From MTP4 sp052056915 (GTDB lineage Archaea; Halobacteriota; Methanosarcinia; Methanosarcinales; Methanosarcinaceae): 64,000 nt of DNA. This document shows, in pieces, positions 24,361 through 33,315 of this stretch; the stretch's first letter is position 1, and the number at the start of each line of letters is the position of its first letter. Position numbers and translations under genes: made by a program. Where the stretch lies: assembly GCF_052056915.1 (NCBI RefSeq), contig NZ_CP195119.1:2480001-2544000 (forward strand), in the 5' to 3' direction. The notes beneath the pieces are model-generated. The model saw only the letters and a list, made by a program, of their open reading frames with translations, had not been told where the DNA came from and did no database searches.

Positions 24361-24487
24361 AGGATAGATTACAGATGTTTTGTCGGCATTTCAAAAAAGA
24401 AAAGTTTGCCTGCTATAAGGGGCAGGCGAGTTTGATTTGAACTTTGTTTTGGGCCTGGAGCCTGTTTTTAAATCCTGCAGACTATTT

Positions 24488-25966
24488 TCAGATCCTGCAT
24501 ACTTCGCTCTTCCTGAGCCAGTCGATGTCGGACTGGTAGAGAAGCCGCAGGTCTTTGAGTCCCAGTTTCAGCATGGCGACCCTGCTGACCCCGAGCCCCC
24601 AGGCAAGCACGGGTTCCTTGATCCCGAAGGGCTCCGTAACTTCTTTCCTGAAGACGCCGGCGCCTCCGAGTTCAACCCAGCCGAGGCCGTCCACGTAGAC
24701 TTCGGGCTCGACACTGGGTTCGGTGTAGGGGAAATAGCCGGGGCGGAAGCGGACTTCTTCGAAGCCCATCCTGTGGTAGAATTCGGCAAGCAGGCCCAGG
24801 AGGTCGGCAAAGGACATGTCCTTGTCCATGACCACGCCTTCGAGCTGTTCGAACTCGGGGGTGTGAGTTGGGTCGATGGTCTCCCTGCGGTAGGCCCGGT
24901 CGATGCAGAAGGCTTTCACAGGGGGTTCGGGGTTATCTGCCAGGTACTTGATGGTTACTGCGGTCGTGTGGGTCCTGAGCACGTTCTTCTTAGGAAGCTC
25001 CCTATCCCATTTTCCCTTCCAGCCGCAGGAGTCGATATTTCCACCGCATTCGTGCATTTCCCCTACCTTATCGGCATATTCGGAAGGGAGAGGGGTCTTG
25101 CTTCCAAGGTGGAATGTGTCCTGCATGTCCCTGGCCGGGTGGTCCTGAGGCTGGAAGAGGGCATCGAAGTTCCAGAAGGAGCTCTGGATTACATCTCCCT
25201 TGATCTCGGTAAAGCCCATTTCCAGGAAGATCTGCCGCATCTGTTCAATCAGGCGGCGGTAGGGGTGGACCTTGGCCCCGTAGAGGGGTTTCGGTTTTAT
25301 GTCAAGCCTGTAAGGTCTGAATTTCTTGCCTTTCCAGGCCCCGCTCTTGAGTAAGTCGGATGTGATCTGGGCGATTTCCTCTTCCAGGACAAGGCCCTCT
25401 GCAGCAAGGGCGCTTCCGGTATCCGTGATTGCAACGGTCCGGAACTTTTCTTCGTGCTTTGTGACAAGTTTCCTCTTGAGGAGGTCTTTTACTACTTTTG
25501 CATCGGCCGAGAGTTCCCCAAGGGTTTTTGCTTCGCCTCCGAAGGCTGCAAGGATGGCTTCGTCTTTTCCGGCAGGAGCTTCCCCTGAGGGAACCATCAC
25601 GCCTTCTTCGATCTTTGCCCAGCCCTTCCTAACAAGCCAGCCTGTTGCAATTCCCACCATCTTCGGGGAAAAGCGGCTCTTTAACTCGTCAAGAGGGGTC
25701 GGGCCTTCGAGGGAGTCGACTATCTGGCGTTCCGGAAGCCCGGTTTCGACGTAAGTCTCTCCTTCTCCGGTAAGGGCATAGCGCTCGAGCACTTTTTCGG
25801 AAACGGATGCAAGTCCCTTTTCCTCGAGCAGGAAGGCCGCCTGCATTGCCGCATCTACCTGCAGCCCTGATTTTTCTTCCAGTTCCCCGGGAGCAGCGGA
25901 CCCGAGTTCCTGGAGGGCAAGCAAGACCTTTTTCTCGTTGATTGTGAGATTGTCCTGGGCACTCAT
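24488..25966 (-). CDS. pheS: Phenylalanyl-tRNA synthetase alpha chain
   Basis: The catalytic subunit of the (alpha-beta)2 enzyme that charges tRNA-Phe. The 492-residue archaeal/eukaryotic-type protein has N-terminal winged-helix DNA/RNA-binding-like modules (about 1-190) and the class II core with HPARDMQDTFHL, THTTAVTIKYL, FCIDRAYRRETID, HTPEFEQLEG and AWGLGVSRVAMLKLGLKDLR. GTGATC before the ATG serves as ribosome-binding site. pheT is not in the window. It follows trpS on the same strand. Confidence 0.95.
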   Translation of the reverse strand: MSAQDNLTINEKKVLLALQELGSAAPGELEEKSGLQVDAAMQAAFLLEEKGLASVSEKVLERYALTGEGETYVETGLPERQIVDSLEGPTPLDELKSRFSPKMVGIATGWLVRKGWAKIEEGVMVPSGEAPAGKDEAILAAFGGEAKTLGELSADAKVVKDLLKRKLVTKHEEKFRTVAITDTGSALAAEGLVLEEEIAQITSDLLKSGAWKGKKFRPYRLDIKPKPLYGAKVHPYRRLIEQMRQIFLEMGFTEIKGDVIQSSFWNFDALFQPQDHPARDMQDTFHLGSKTPLPSEYADKVGEMHECGGNIDSCGWKGKWDRELPKKNVLRTHTTAVTIKYLADNPEPPVKAFCIDRAYRRETIDPTHTPEFEQLEGVVMDKDMSFADLLGLLAEFYHRMGFEEVRFRPGYFPYTEPSVEPEVYVDGLGWVELGGAGVFRKEVTEPFGIKEPVLAWGLGVSRVAMLKLGLKDLRLLYQSDIDWLRKSEVCRI

Positions 25967-25980
25967 ACTTTGATCACATC

Positions 25981-26060
25981 CTGGTATAATCCTGATAAAT
26001 TTTGAGTCTAAATCCTTAGTGTAAATCCTGATAAATTTTGAGTCTAAATCCTTTGTATAA
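25981..26060. repeat. Tandem duplication between trpS and pheS
   Basis: A unit of about 36 bases containing CCTGATAAATTTTGAGTCTA occurs twice in direct succession upstream of pheS, with slight differences at the joins. Confidence 0.75.
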
Positions 26061-26100
26061 TTTCCTGACTATAAGTCCTGATATGTACAATCCATCAGTT

Positions 26101-27414
26101 TTATTTTTTATACATTATCCTGTACTCGTCGAGTTGTTCGCGAGCAAGTTCCCGCTTTTCCTGGTGGTCTTTGAGGAAGTCGTGCATGAGTTCGGAAGCC
26201 AGCTGTTTGCAAGAGCCGCACATCCGCGTTCCTGAGACGCATTCTTCCCGGATTTCCAGCAGCTCTTTGTCGTCTTCGAGGAGGTGGAAGAGCATCAGTT
26301 CGAAGACCGAGCACTCGTCGGGTTTCCCGCCCAGTTTTTTCTGCTCTTCGAGGGTCACGCAGCCGCCGGTCTTTGCCCGCTTGACCTTTTTTGCCCCGTC
26401 TTTTGGGGCGTCCGTAAGCGCGATATGGCTGTCCGGGATGCTGCTCGACATCTTTCCGCCCTGCAGCCCGCTCATGAAACGGTGGTAGGTGGAAGCCGGG
26501 GGTAAAAAGGCATAGCCTCCGAATTCAAGGGCTACGTCCCGGACGATTTCCTCAAGCCCTGCACGGTCGGAAAATTCGAGCACGTCAACGTGCGCTTCAT
26601 AGAGTTTGACCTTTCCAGGGATGCGTTTCTTTAGCTCTTTCAGGGTTTCTTTTGAAGCGGCTTTTCCCCGGACGCTCAGGTATGGCCTGCCGGTCTTACT
26701 GTCTTCCCGCTCCTCAATCCTGAACATGTTCATCTTGCCTGCCAGACCCCTGGTAAGCCTGAGGTGGGGGTCCTGGTCCGGGCCCACGGGTACGACCACG
26801 GGTTTAGGGCCTCCAAAATCTTCGAGCTCGGGCTGGAGGATGTCTGCCGCCTGGGTTGCCACGCTGAGCATGTGGGAGAGGTTTGTTTCCCCTGAAAAAC
26901 CGTAGATTGCGCTCAGTTCCGAAAAATTGACCTTTGAGCCGAGTTCGAATGCCAGGTCCTTGACACTTTCGCACCCGGACTGGAAGTAGATAAGGCCGTC
27001 AGGCTTGAATCCGAGGGCGATCAGGCTCAGGATATATTCTTCGACCCCTATATCCCTGCACTTCTGCCAGGAAAAACCGCGCACGGAATACGCTTCCCTG
27101 TCCGCGATCCCGACAAAGGCATCTGCGCCCTGTTCCTGGTGCCAGACTATCTGGTCCATGACCATCTTGTGTCCCAGGTGGACCTTGCCCGAGGGCATAA
27201 AGCCGTCCATGACCGAAAATGGGGCACCTGTCCGCATGGCCTGTGCAATCTGTTCGTAGTCGCGGTGCCCGAAGATGACTTTTCTCCGCATATACATGTG
27301 CGGGGAAGGGATTTCCGGAAGCACGGTCTCGAAGGGGGAAATCCCGAATTCTTCGAATAACTTGGAATAGTCAGTAATGTCGTTTGAACTCCAGGGGTCA
27401 AGTTTCGTATCCAT
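26101..27414 (-). CDS. trpS: Tryptophanyl-tRNA synthetase
   Basis: A class I synthetase that charges tRNA-Trp. The 437-residue protein has the HIGH-like site PSGKVHLGHKM and the KMSKS-like site GGKMSSSIPDSHI, and the archaeal/eukaryotic pattern GPDQDPHLRLTRGLA. It ends with an extra helical region carrying CGSCKQLASELMHDF. The ATG at 27414 (MDTKLDPWSSND) is chosen over an ATG at 27513 because GAGGGAC lies just before it and the upstream 33 residues look non-coding. pheS follows on the same strand. Confidence 0.95.
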   Translation of the reverse strand: MDTKLDPWSSNDITDYSKLFEEFGISPFETVLPEIPSPHMYMRRKVIFGHRDYEQIAQAMRTGAPFSVMDGFMPSGKVHLGHKMVMDQIVWHQEQGADAFVGIADREAYSVRGFSWQKCRDIGVEEYILSLIALGFKPDGLIYFQSGCESVKDLAFELGSKVNFSELSAIYGFSGETNLSHMLSVATQAADILQPELEDFGGPKPVVVPVGPDQDPHLRLTRGLAGKMNMFRIEEREDSKTGRPYLSVRGKAASKETLKELKKRIPGKVKLYEAHVDVLEFSDRAGLEEIVRDVALEFGGYAFLPPASTYHRFMSGLQGGKMSSSIPDSHIALTDAPKDGAKKVKRAKTGGCVTLEEQKKLGGKPDECSVFELMLFHLLEDDKELLEIREECVSGTRMCGSCKQLASELMHDFLKDHQEKRELAREQLDEYRIMYKK

Positions 27415-27817
27415 AAAGTCCCTCAGTAGATGCTGGTTTCCTGAATCAGTTGCCTCAGGGCAGCCAGCTTTTTCTTGCTGAATCTTAATTAGTTTATTTC
27501 TTCTGAATTTCAATTAGGATGTAAATTCATGTTTCAATTGAAACGCTCTTTAAAAATACCTGCTCATATGTAAATGTTTATCTCCGGATAACCTGGCACC
27601 GGAATACACATTGGAAACGAAGCTCCTGCCTCAAGGAAGGAAAATCCATATGAACCCGGTAAATTCTGATAAATTCGGATGAACCCGGTAAATTCTGATA
27701 AATTCGGATGAACCCGGTAAATTCTGATAAATTCGGATGAACCCGGTAAAGTCGGAGGGTATCGGAAGCACAAAGACTCTTTTAAAAAAAGGATAGTCGG
27801 GCAGTCCCCGAAAACGT
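27415..27817. other. trpS upstream gap with a 29-bp tandem repeat
   Basis: Three 29-bp units at 27652-27680, 27681-27709 and 27710-27738 and a partial fourth (to about 27750) begin GAACCCGGTAAATTCTGATA. The rest is AT-rich and should hold the trpS promoter. The short frames here (27564-27773 and 27631-27882 minus) are translations of the repeat. Confidence 0.8.
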
Positions 27818-29071
27818 TTAACGCCTGTAAACTTTTTCAAACTCATAAGGAAGTTTTGCTCCGGCAGGGATCCTGTCCACAAATTCCAGGAATTCCGGGT
27901 CGTGCATGGGGCTTAAGTTCTTTTGCCTCTGGAAATAAGGGTAGCTCCTGATCCTCTGCCAGATGTCTTTCAAAGGTTCTTCTTTGACGTTTCCGAACTT
28001 AAATGGAGGGTACGGACTCGGCTTTACATCTCCGTCTGCAGTGACATGCATCCAGCGCCTGCCTGCCATGGCACCCAGCATTTGCCCCTCAAAGTAGGTG
28101 TTTGCAAACATCCGGGGACCTTTCGGGCTGGCATTGATCCGCTCGTACATCTCAAGGATGGCTCTCCTGTTCTCGTCGGCGATAAGGGGTTTTTCTCCTG
28201 CATTTTCTCCGGCTTTCGGCATGGCTTCCCAGATTGAGAACTCCTGCACCCCGAGGTCCGATGCAAGGGCATAGAGGGCCGGAAGCTCCTGCATGTTTGA
28301 GGGAGAAGCGTGCGTTGTCATGGCGACCATGAGTTCGGTGTCAAGAGCCGTTTTGATGGCCGATACTGCCCTTTCGTACGCCCCACTGGCTTTCCTGGTA
28401 GCGTCGTGTTTTGCCGGGTCCGTGGAGTAGACCCCAACCATCAGGGCGTGGAGCCCGGCATCTTTTAGGCGGCGGGCGGTTTCTTTTGAAAAGTCTGTTC
28501 CCCAGGTGGAACTGTTCACGATTGCGCGTTTTTTGTCCACGTACTCGATAAGCTCGAAGACCTCTTCCCTGAGCAGGGGGTCGTTTTCCGTAAACGTGAT
28601 GATGAACGTGCCAAGGTCAAGGGCTTCATCGATCACTCTTTTGAGGGTCCCGATATCCAGTTCGTCCGCATTAGTTCCCGGGGGATACCTTGCGCTGTTC
28701 TGGCGGGTCAGCTCGATGGAAACGGTTTCCGGGATGTATTTTCCGATAGCGATCTGCATCTCGGCATAGAGCAGCCTTTTGAATGCAGGGCCAGGAATCG
28801 GGGGCAGCCAGGCTGAGGCGATTACGTGGTCTTCCCTGACAAGAGCGGGCTTTTCCTCTCGCAGGCGAGAGTTGATCTTCTTGAGGATAGGGGAACATGC
28901 GGCTTTCAGGGTCCCGCTGGCAGTAAGTTCCAGGAAATCTCCTCTGAGAGGGTTCTTTGCATGTTGAAGGTTGACCCGGAGCCCGGGGACCGAGAGGATT
29001 TCAATGGATTTTCCATTGGCAGGAATTTCCACTCCACTAATTTCCTCTGTGTTGTTTTTCTCAGGAGTCAT
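27818..29071 (-). CDS. Radical SAM/SPASM-like protein lacking all cluster cysteines
   Basis: The 417-residue protein has the layout of a radical SAM/SPASM family: an N-terminal helical region with WLPPIPGPAFKRLLYAEM, then VSIELTRQ at the first barrel strand, FIITFTENDPLLREE, MVGVYSTDPAKHD, MVAMTTHASPSNMQEL and a C-terminal DGDVKPSPYPPFKFGNVKEE. Where family members carry CX3CX2C, this protein reads N-SAR-Y-PP-G (about residues 129-136, minus strand near 28670), and the C-terminal P-C-P position is P-S-P. The whole protein holds one Cys (AACSPILKK). The reading frame is intact and the rest well kept, so this looks like a maintained pseudoenzyme rather than decay. Role unknown. It is downstream of aIF2-beta on the same strand. 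Confidence 0.75.
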   Translation of the reverse strand: MTPEKNNTEEISGVEIPANGKSIEILSVPGLRVNLQHAKNPLRGDFLELTASGTLKAACSPILKKINSRLREEKPALVREDHVIASAWLPPIPGPAFKRLLYAEMQIAIGKYIPETVSIELTRQNSARYPPGTNADELDIGTLKRVIDEALDLGTFIITFTENDPLLREEVFELIEYVDKKRAIVNSSTWGTDFSKETARRLKDAGLHALMVGVYSTDPAKHDATRKASGAYERAVSAIKTALDTELMVAMTTHASPSNMQELPALYALASDLGVQEFSIWEAMPKAGENAGEKPLIADENRRAILEMYERINASPKGPRMFANTYFEGQMLGAMAGRRWMHVTADGDVKPSPYPPFKFGNVKEEPLKDIWQRIRSYPYFQRQKNLSPMHDPEFLEFVDRIPAGAKLPYEFEKVYRR

Positions 29072-29354
29072 TTTTAATCACAAATCCTGATCTGGCAGGC
29101 CTGGTGTTTTTCTCCTACCGGATATTTTGTGTAGAATCTGAAATTTGTGTAGAATCTTAAATCAATCTCGTTAAAATCAATCTCGTTAAAATCAATCTCT
29201 TTTAAAAATAAAATTAAGGTGCTTAAGTCTAATCCCCGGATTTAAAAACCAGCCGGATTTCAAGAATCTAAAAAGAAGGTTTTGCGAGAACTTTCCGTAG
29301 TCCGGTTGCCCGGAAATCTCTTTCCCGGAAGTTCCCGTAAAGAAATGCTAAACC

Positions 29355-29963
29355 TCAAGCCCTCTCGGAGAAGGCGAGGTTTCCGCTGATTTTCTTGATC
29401 TTTACCTTGACCACATCGCCTTTTGAGGCACCGGGTACGAAAATTGTGTACCTGTCCACCTTTGCGATCCCGTCGCCTTTGGAACCCACTGCATCGATCC
29501 TGAATTCGTAGACTCCCCCTTCCTCGATTGCTTCCCTTACTTCGGTCTGGGTAATCTTTCTCTTTTTGACAGGCCTGTGGGCACCGCATGCGGAACACTT
29601 CAGGATGAGTACCCGGTCCACCCGGACGAGCTGGGTGTCAGGACGTCCGCATTCCGAGCACATGACGTACTCGTCCACGTAAGCCTGGATGTTATCCGCA
29701 AGCTGGGTCCTTGTGAACCTGCCCTGGAAGACTGCACGGGAGCCTTCGATCTTTCCTGCGGTTCCCAGTTCCCTTGTAAGGTATTTCATCAGGTGGTCAG
29801 GGTCCCGGTTCAGGATATCGGCAATGTTTCCAAAGTTGTCCAGAATCGTGGCTTTACCTTCGGAAAAGGTTCTAGGTTCGGGGATTACGAATCGAGCGTC
29901 GGTGGTCTCGATATCCGGTAACTTGGCAATCGCACGGTCCAGGAGCTCTTCGTAATCATACAT
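29355..29963 (-). CDS. Translation initiation factor aIF2 beta with C-terminal TRAM domain
   Basis: This subunit of the aIF2 complex helps bring initiator tRNA to the ribosome. The 202-residue protein has the aIF2-beta core (YEELLDRAIAKLP, FGNIADILNRDPDHLMKYL), the zinc ribbon CSECGRPDTQLVRVDRVLIL followed by KCSACGAH, and an added TRAM domain (about 145-202, GSKGDGIAKVDRYTIFVPGA) that probably binds RNA. The fusion with TRAM is known from methanogens. AAGGAAG precedes the ATG. It is 90 bases downstream of the L10e gene. Confidence 0.93.
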   Translation of the reverse strand: MYDYEELLDRAIAKLPDIETTDARFVIPEPRTFSEGKATILDNFGNIADILNRDPDHLMKYLTRELGTAGKIEGSRAVFQGRFTRTQLADNIQAYVDEYVMCSECGRPDTQLVRVDRVLILKCSACGAHRPVKKRKITQTEVREAIEEGGVYEFRIDAVGSKGDGIAKVDRYTIFVPGASKGDVVKVKIKKISGNLAFSERA

Positions 29964-30053
29964 GTTTATACTTCCTTATCTGTTTGCAGTTTTCAACTGC
30001 TCCTTCGGTCATTTGAAATTCCATTTTCGGGTGCTTTATAACCTGAAATTCGC

Positions 30054-30575
30054 TTACTGGATCAGCTCGGCGCCCTTGTCGACGACGATCCTGACAGGAG
30101 TCGGAAGTTTCTGGCCTGCGTGCCAGAGTGCGTCTTTTGCGGCCTCGAAGTTTTCCTTCTCCACAGCCACGGTGAAGATCTTCTGCATGGAACTTACCCT
30201 TGCTGCGGTCCCGACGTTCTTCCCGTAGGCCCCGCGCATTCCACTGGACACACGGTCAGCACCAGCGCCTGTTGCCTGCTTGTTTTCCCTGAGTACTTCG
30301 TGGGGGTAAACCCGGAGCTTCATGTAGTAACCCAGCCTTCCGACTGCTGAGACCAGGTGCCTGTTTGCAGTGATACGGGCTGCTTCAAGGGCAGTGTGCC
30401 TGATCTGGCATTTCTCTTCTGAGATCAGGGAAATCCTTACCGGGAAATCGGGGTTGGATTTGTTTCCCATGTCGTAGTGAATAACCTGACTTCCGGGGAC
30501 ACCGCCCATGTACTTTCTTCTGGTAAAGGAGCGCTGCTTTACGTTCCTGTACATACTTGCTGGCTTTCTTACCAT
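30054..30575 (-). CDS. rpl10e: Large ribosomal subunit protein L10e (uL16)
   Basis: The 173-residue ribosomal protein (universal uL16) sits near the peptidyl transferase centre and tRNA sites. It is recognised by MVRKPASMYRNVKQRSFTRR, VISLI-type SLISEEKCQIRHTALEAARI, GRLGYYMKLRVYPHEVLREN and the GAGADRVSSGMRGAYGK loop. AGGAGATT lies before the ATG. The downstream aIF2-beta gene suggests a translation operon. Confidence 0.96.
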   Translation of the reverse strand: MVRKPASMYRNVKQRSFTRRKYMGGVPGSQVIHYDMGNKSNPDFPVRISLISEEKCQIRHTALEAARITANRHLVSAVGRLGYYMKLRVYPHEVLRENKQATGAGADRVSSGMRGAYGKNVGTAARVSSMQKIFTVAVEKENFEAAKDALWHAGQKLPTPVRIVVDKGAELIQ

Positions 30576-30942
30576 TAGCTTAAATCTCCTGAAAGATGAT
30601 GATTTTGATTGTAATTGATTCTAATTTTAATTGATTTTGATTGTAATTTTTTGCAACGGAATAGTTTGCAATTGCTACAATTAGGATTATTTGTATAATG
30701 CCTGCAAAGAACCGTCCGGCGTAGAGCGCGCACATATGGGATGCGCATACAGGCATGGAAAGATGTGCATATAGAGATACTTTCCTGTATTTACATTTAT
30801 CTGTAACCGGTTCTCCGGCCGGTCATGTCAGGAAGTTTCCTTTTCGCCCTTTGTTTTCCCGGTCCCTGCAGGGGGTTCCGGGCCTGACATTTGCCCCTGA
30901 ATTTTTATATATTCCGGGCTTAGGTGACTTACTCCCTAGTAC
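30576..30942. other. Upstream region of the L10e gene
   Basis: The 367-base gap is AT-rich next to L10e (about 30590-30700) and probably holds its promoter. A patch at about 30725-30775 has three GCRCATAT/GTGCATAT-like words. Nothing else was seen. Confidence 0.4.
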
Positions 30943-32067
30943 TTAGGGGTTTATAAGTTTTATTGATGTTTCCGGATATTTCTCAAAAAATCCTGCAAGT
31001 AACCCGAAACAGCCCGAGAGCATCATGCTCCCGAAAGGTGCTGCAAAATGCAGTTTTTCCAAAATCTCCGGCCGGATTTCTTTTTCGGAAAGTTTTTCGA
31101 GCATTCCTCTTTTAGGCCCTGTGACCACGACCGAACGGACGCTGGCAAATCCCGTAGCCTCCTTTATGTACGCTCCGTGTCCCCCGTCCTCAAAGACCTC
31201 GTCAAACCCCAGGCTCCCATCGGCAAGCCTGATGATGTAGTCCTGTAATTTTTCAGGGTCCATGCGGGAACTGTGGTGCTCGAAAAGCGCAGTGATCCTG
31301 TTCTCACACACGAGGGCTCCGAGCGTGTGCCCGTTTCCGATGTTCACAACAATTGAGGGCTGCCTGGCTACAGGGTCCGTGAGTGCCCCGAAAATGGCAG
31401 CAGGCCCGGTGTCCATGAATACCGCCTTAATTTCCGGGGAGGTCCCTGTGTTTTTCAAGAGGGAGTCAGCCTGGGCTTTCATGCGGGTGAAGGCTGGTGG
31501 GATTTCCTCTGCCATGTACACGAAGCGCTCAAGTTCCCCTCCCTTTTCGATGAATTCCCTGAACAGTTCAAAGCGGTACACCCTGTTACTTTTATCAGGG
31601 GCGTTCCCGTGGTCCTGCACTGCCACTGCGAGTTTTTCCGGAACCGTAACCCCGAAGCCTGACAGGGCTTTCGAGACCGCTTCAGGATCAAAATCCCGCA
31701 TGACGATTTCTACAGCACTCCCGGAGGCGGTGAGTTTTTTTGCCTCCTCTTCGGAAACTATCCGGACCCCGAAAGCTTTCACTTTCTCAAGGTTGTCGTG
31801 GATCGTCAGGGCAGCCCTCTCTGTTGCATATACCAGAAAACCTGCCTGCAGGTGAGCCTTTACAGCCCTTCCCGAAGGCCCTCCGCCCATGATGGTCCCG
31901 GTAAATACTATGTCCTTTCCGGTTTGCGTTGCTTCCATAACTTTTTCCGCAATGACCTGTGTCGGGGAGGGCATGACCATGAGCAGGCTGTTTTCCATCT
32001 CTTTTTCGGAATCGAAAAGCAGGATGTCCTGCGTTCCCGTTCCTATGTCCGCTGCAAGTATACGCAT
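30943..32067 (-). CDS. DUF1786 protein (ASKHA-like)
   Basis: The 374-residue protein opens MRILAADIGTGTQDILLFD, a phosphate-binding loop of the actin/hexokinase type. It contains TGTIMGGGPSGRAVKAHLQA, FMDTGPAAIFGAL and VVNIGNGHTLGALV, typical of DUF1786, a family of archaea and anaerobes sometimes labelled pyruvate formate-lyase activating-like without a cluster motif. No CX3CX2C is present. The ATG at 32067 is chosen because family members start there; the frame continues upstream to 32172 without plausible sequence. It is divergent from moaB. The reaction is unknown. Confidence 0.8.
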   Translation of the reverse strand: MRILAADIGTGTQDILLFDSEKEMENSLLMVMPSPTQVIAEKVMEATQTGKDIVFTGTIMGGGPSGRAVKAHLQAGFLVYATERAALTIHDNLEKVKAFGVRIVSEEEAKKLTASGSAVEIVMRDFDPEAVSKALSGFGVTVPEKLAVAVQDHGNAPDKSNRVYRFELFREFIEKGGELERFVYMAEEIPPAFTRMKAQADSLLKNTGTSPEIKAVFMDTGPAAIFGALTDPVARQPSIVVNIGNGHTLGALVCENRITALFEHHSSRMDPEKLQDYIIRLADGSLGFDEVFEDGGHGAYIKEATGFASVRSVVVTGPKRGMLEKLSEKEIRPEILEKLHFAAPFGSMMLSGCFGLLAGFFEKYPETSIKLINP

Positions 32068-32185
32068 ACCTGAGCAATGGGGCTGATAAATTATTAAAGT
32101 ATAGGGCGCATAAGCGGGATAAACCGAAATAAAGAGAAGATTTGCCACTCCTGGAAAAAAGGAGTTTGACACAAAGGAATTTGAT

Positions 32186-32743
32186 ATGGAGGCCTGGATT
32201 CTAATGAAAGAATCAACACCCGAAATTCACAAAAAAGATACAGGAAAATCTTATTCTTTCGCAATAATCACGATTTCGACTTCAAGAGCTGAAAAATTCG
32301 GAGACGTTGGGTCCCCTGAAGAGGCTGAAGACCTCTCCGGAAAGGTCATGAGGGAAATCCTGACTTCCAGCGGTCATGCTGTGGCTTTCTACAGGCTGGT
32401 CCCGGATGAGGAAAACGCGATCTTAGAAGCCGTGACCTCCGCCCTGTCCAGTCCCGCGGAAATCATTATCACCAGCGGGGGCACGGGCCTGACTTCGGGA
32501 GACGTGACAATCGAATCCGTAGCACCCCTTTTCGAAAAAGATATCCCGGGTTTCGGGGAACTTTTCCGGTACAAAAGCCTCGAAGAGATCGGGACTGCAG
32601 TTATCCTTACCCGGGCAGCTGCAGGGGTTATCCGGGGAAAAGCGGTCTTCTGCCTCCCGGGTTCTCCCAATGCCGTGAAACTGGCCCTCTCCGAGATCAT
32701 TGTTCCCGAAGCCGGGCATATCGTCAGGCATGTGGGAGAATAA
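32186..32743 (+). CDS. moaB: MoaB/MogA-type molybdopterin protein
   Basis: MoaB-type proteins adenylylate molybdopterin before metal insertion. The 185-residue protein has SFAIITISTSRAEKFGD, the substrate-binding IIITSGGTGLTSGDVTIE and PGFGELFRYKSLEEIG, and VFCLPGSPNAVKLAL. The ATG at 32186 has AAGGA at proper spacing; an internal ATG at 32204 (179 residues) follows GGAGG and is the alternative. It would serve molybdenum or tungsten formylmethanofuran dehydrogenases, which are elsewhere. It is convergent with the feo operon; the gap is a pyrimidine-rich tract. Confidence 0.92.
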   Translation: MEAWILMKESTPEIHKKDTGKSYSFAIITISTSRAEKFGDVGSPEEAEDLSGKVMREILTSSGHAVAFYRLVPDEENAILEAVTSALSSPAEIIITSGGTGLTSGDVTIESVAPLFEKDIPGFGELFRYKSLEEIGTAVILTRAAAGVIRGKAVFCLPGSPNAVKLALSEIIVPEAGHIVRHVGE

Positions 32744-32863
32744 TTTTTCTGCCCTTTCTTTCTCCTTCTTTTCTCCCTTCTTTTCTTCTTCCTTTTTCCC
32801 TTCTTTTCTTCTTTCTTTCCCCTTCTTTTCTTCTTTCTTTCCCCTTCTTTTCTTTTTTTCGTT

Positions 32864-33154
32864 TCAACAGCTTACAAAAATATGGTCCGCTATTTCCCTG
32901 TCCACGGCGTACCGGGTCTGGTCTACCTCAAAGAGGAAAGAGGGCTTGCGCCGGAGCAGAGTCACGGGCATTCCTGGCAGGACTCCCATTGCCATCAGTT
33001 TTTGCAAAATTCCCGGATTTTTCGTTTCCAGGTGGGAGATTTTGCCTCTTATTTTAGGTTCCATTGAGGAGAGAGGGGTGTTTTCGGTATTTATCCGGAC
33101 AGCTTCTTTAGGGGAAGCTTCTTTGGGGGAAAGAGGTACGCTTTTCATTTTCAT
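32864..33154 (-). CDS. feoA: FeoA, ferrous iron transport accessory protein
   Basis: The 96-residue protein carries an SH3-like FeoA domain in its second half: ILQKLMAMGVLPGMPVTLLRR and FEVDQTRYAVDREIADHIFV. The first 35 residues are a Lys/Pro/Ser-rich extension not usual in FeoA. FeoA interacts with FeoB and is needed for ferrous iron uptake. Its ATG overlaps the stop of the zinc-ribbon gene (ATGA). It is last in the feo operon. An ATG two codons later is an alternative start. Confidence 0.9.
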   Translation of the reverse strand: MKMKSVPLSPKEASPKEAVRINTENTPLSSMEPKIRGKISHLETKNPGILQKLMAMGVLPGMPVTLLRRKPSFLFEVDQTRYAVDREIADHIFVSC

Positions 33155-33315
33155 TTGAACAGACTCCTTATGAATTTTATTACCTTTGTTTCTTTGACAA
33201 GTTCATACCCGCAGCTGGGGCAGCACTCCTTGTTGCAGCTGTGAAGTTTCCCGCAGCCGGTACATTTCGTTTCTCTGGCTTTTGAAAACTCGTAGCCGCA
33301 GAGAGGGCAGTTCAA
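33151..33315 (-). CDS. Small zinc-ribbon protein inside the feo operon
   Basis: This 54-residue gene lies between feoB and feoA. It starts at TTG overlapping the feoB stop (TTGA) and ends at TGA overlapping the feoA ATG (ATGA). The product begins MNCPLCGYEF and has two ribbon halves: CPLCGYEF...CTGCGKLHSCNKECC and CPSCGYELV, then the basic tail VIKFIRSLFK. The CXXCGYE pattern occurs twice. It could sense metal or redox state or bind FeoB, as small Feo accessory proteins do; this is inference from position. It is not FeoC by sequence. Confidence 0.75.
   Translation of the reverse strand: MNCPLCGYEFSKARETKCTGCGKLHSCNKECCPSCGYELVKETKVIKFIRSLFK

Noticed and set aside
24437..25354. A 305-residue plus-strand frame opposite pheS
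   Set aside because: PheS has all class II motifs on the minus strand; the plus-strand product resembles nothing and lacks a start signal.
27652..27755. A possible CRISPR array (29-bp units)
   Set aside because: Units are directly joined with no spacers and there are no cas genes; it is a minisatellite. The same holds for 16587-16688.
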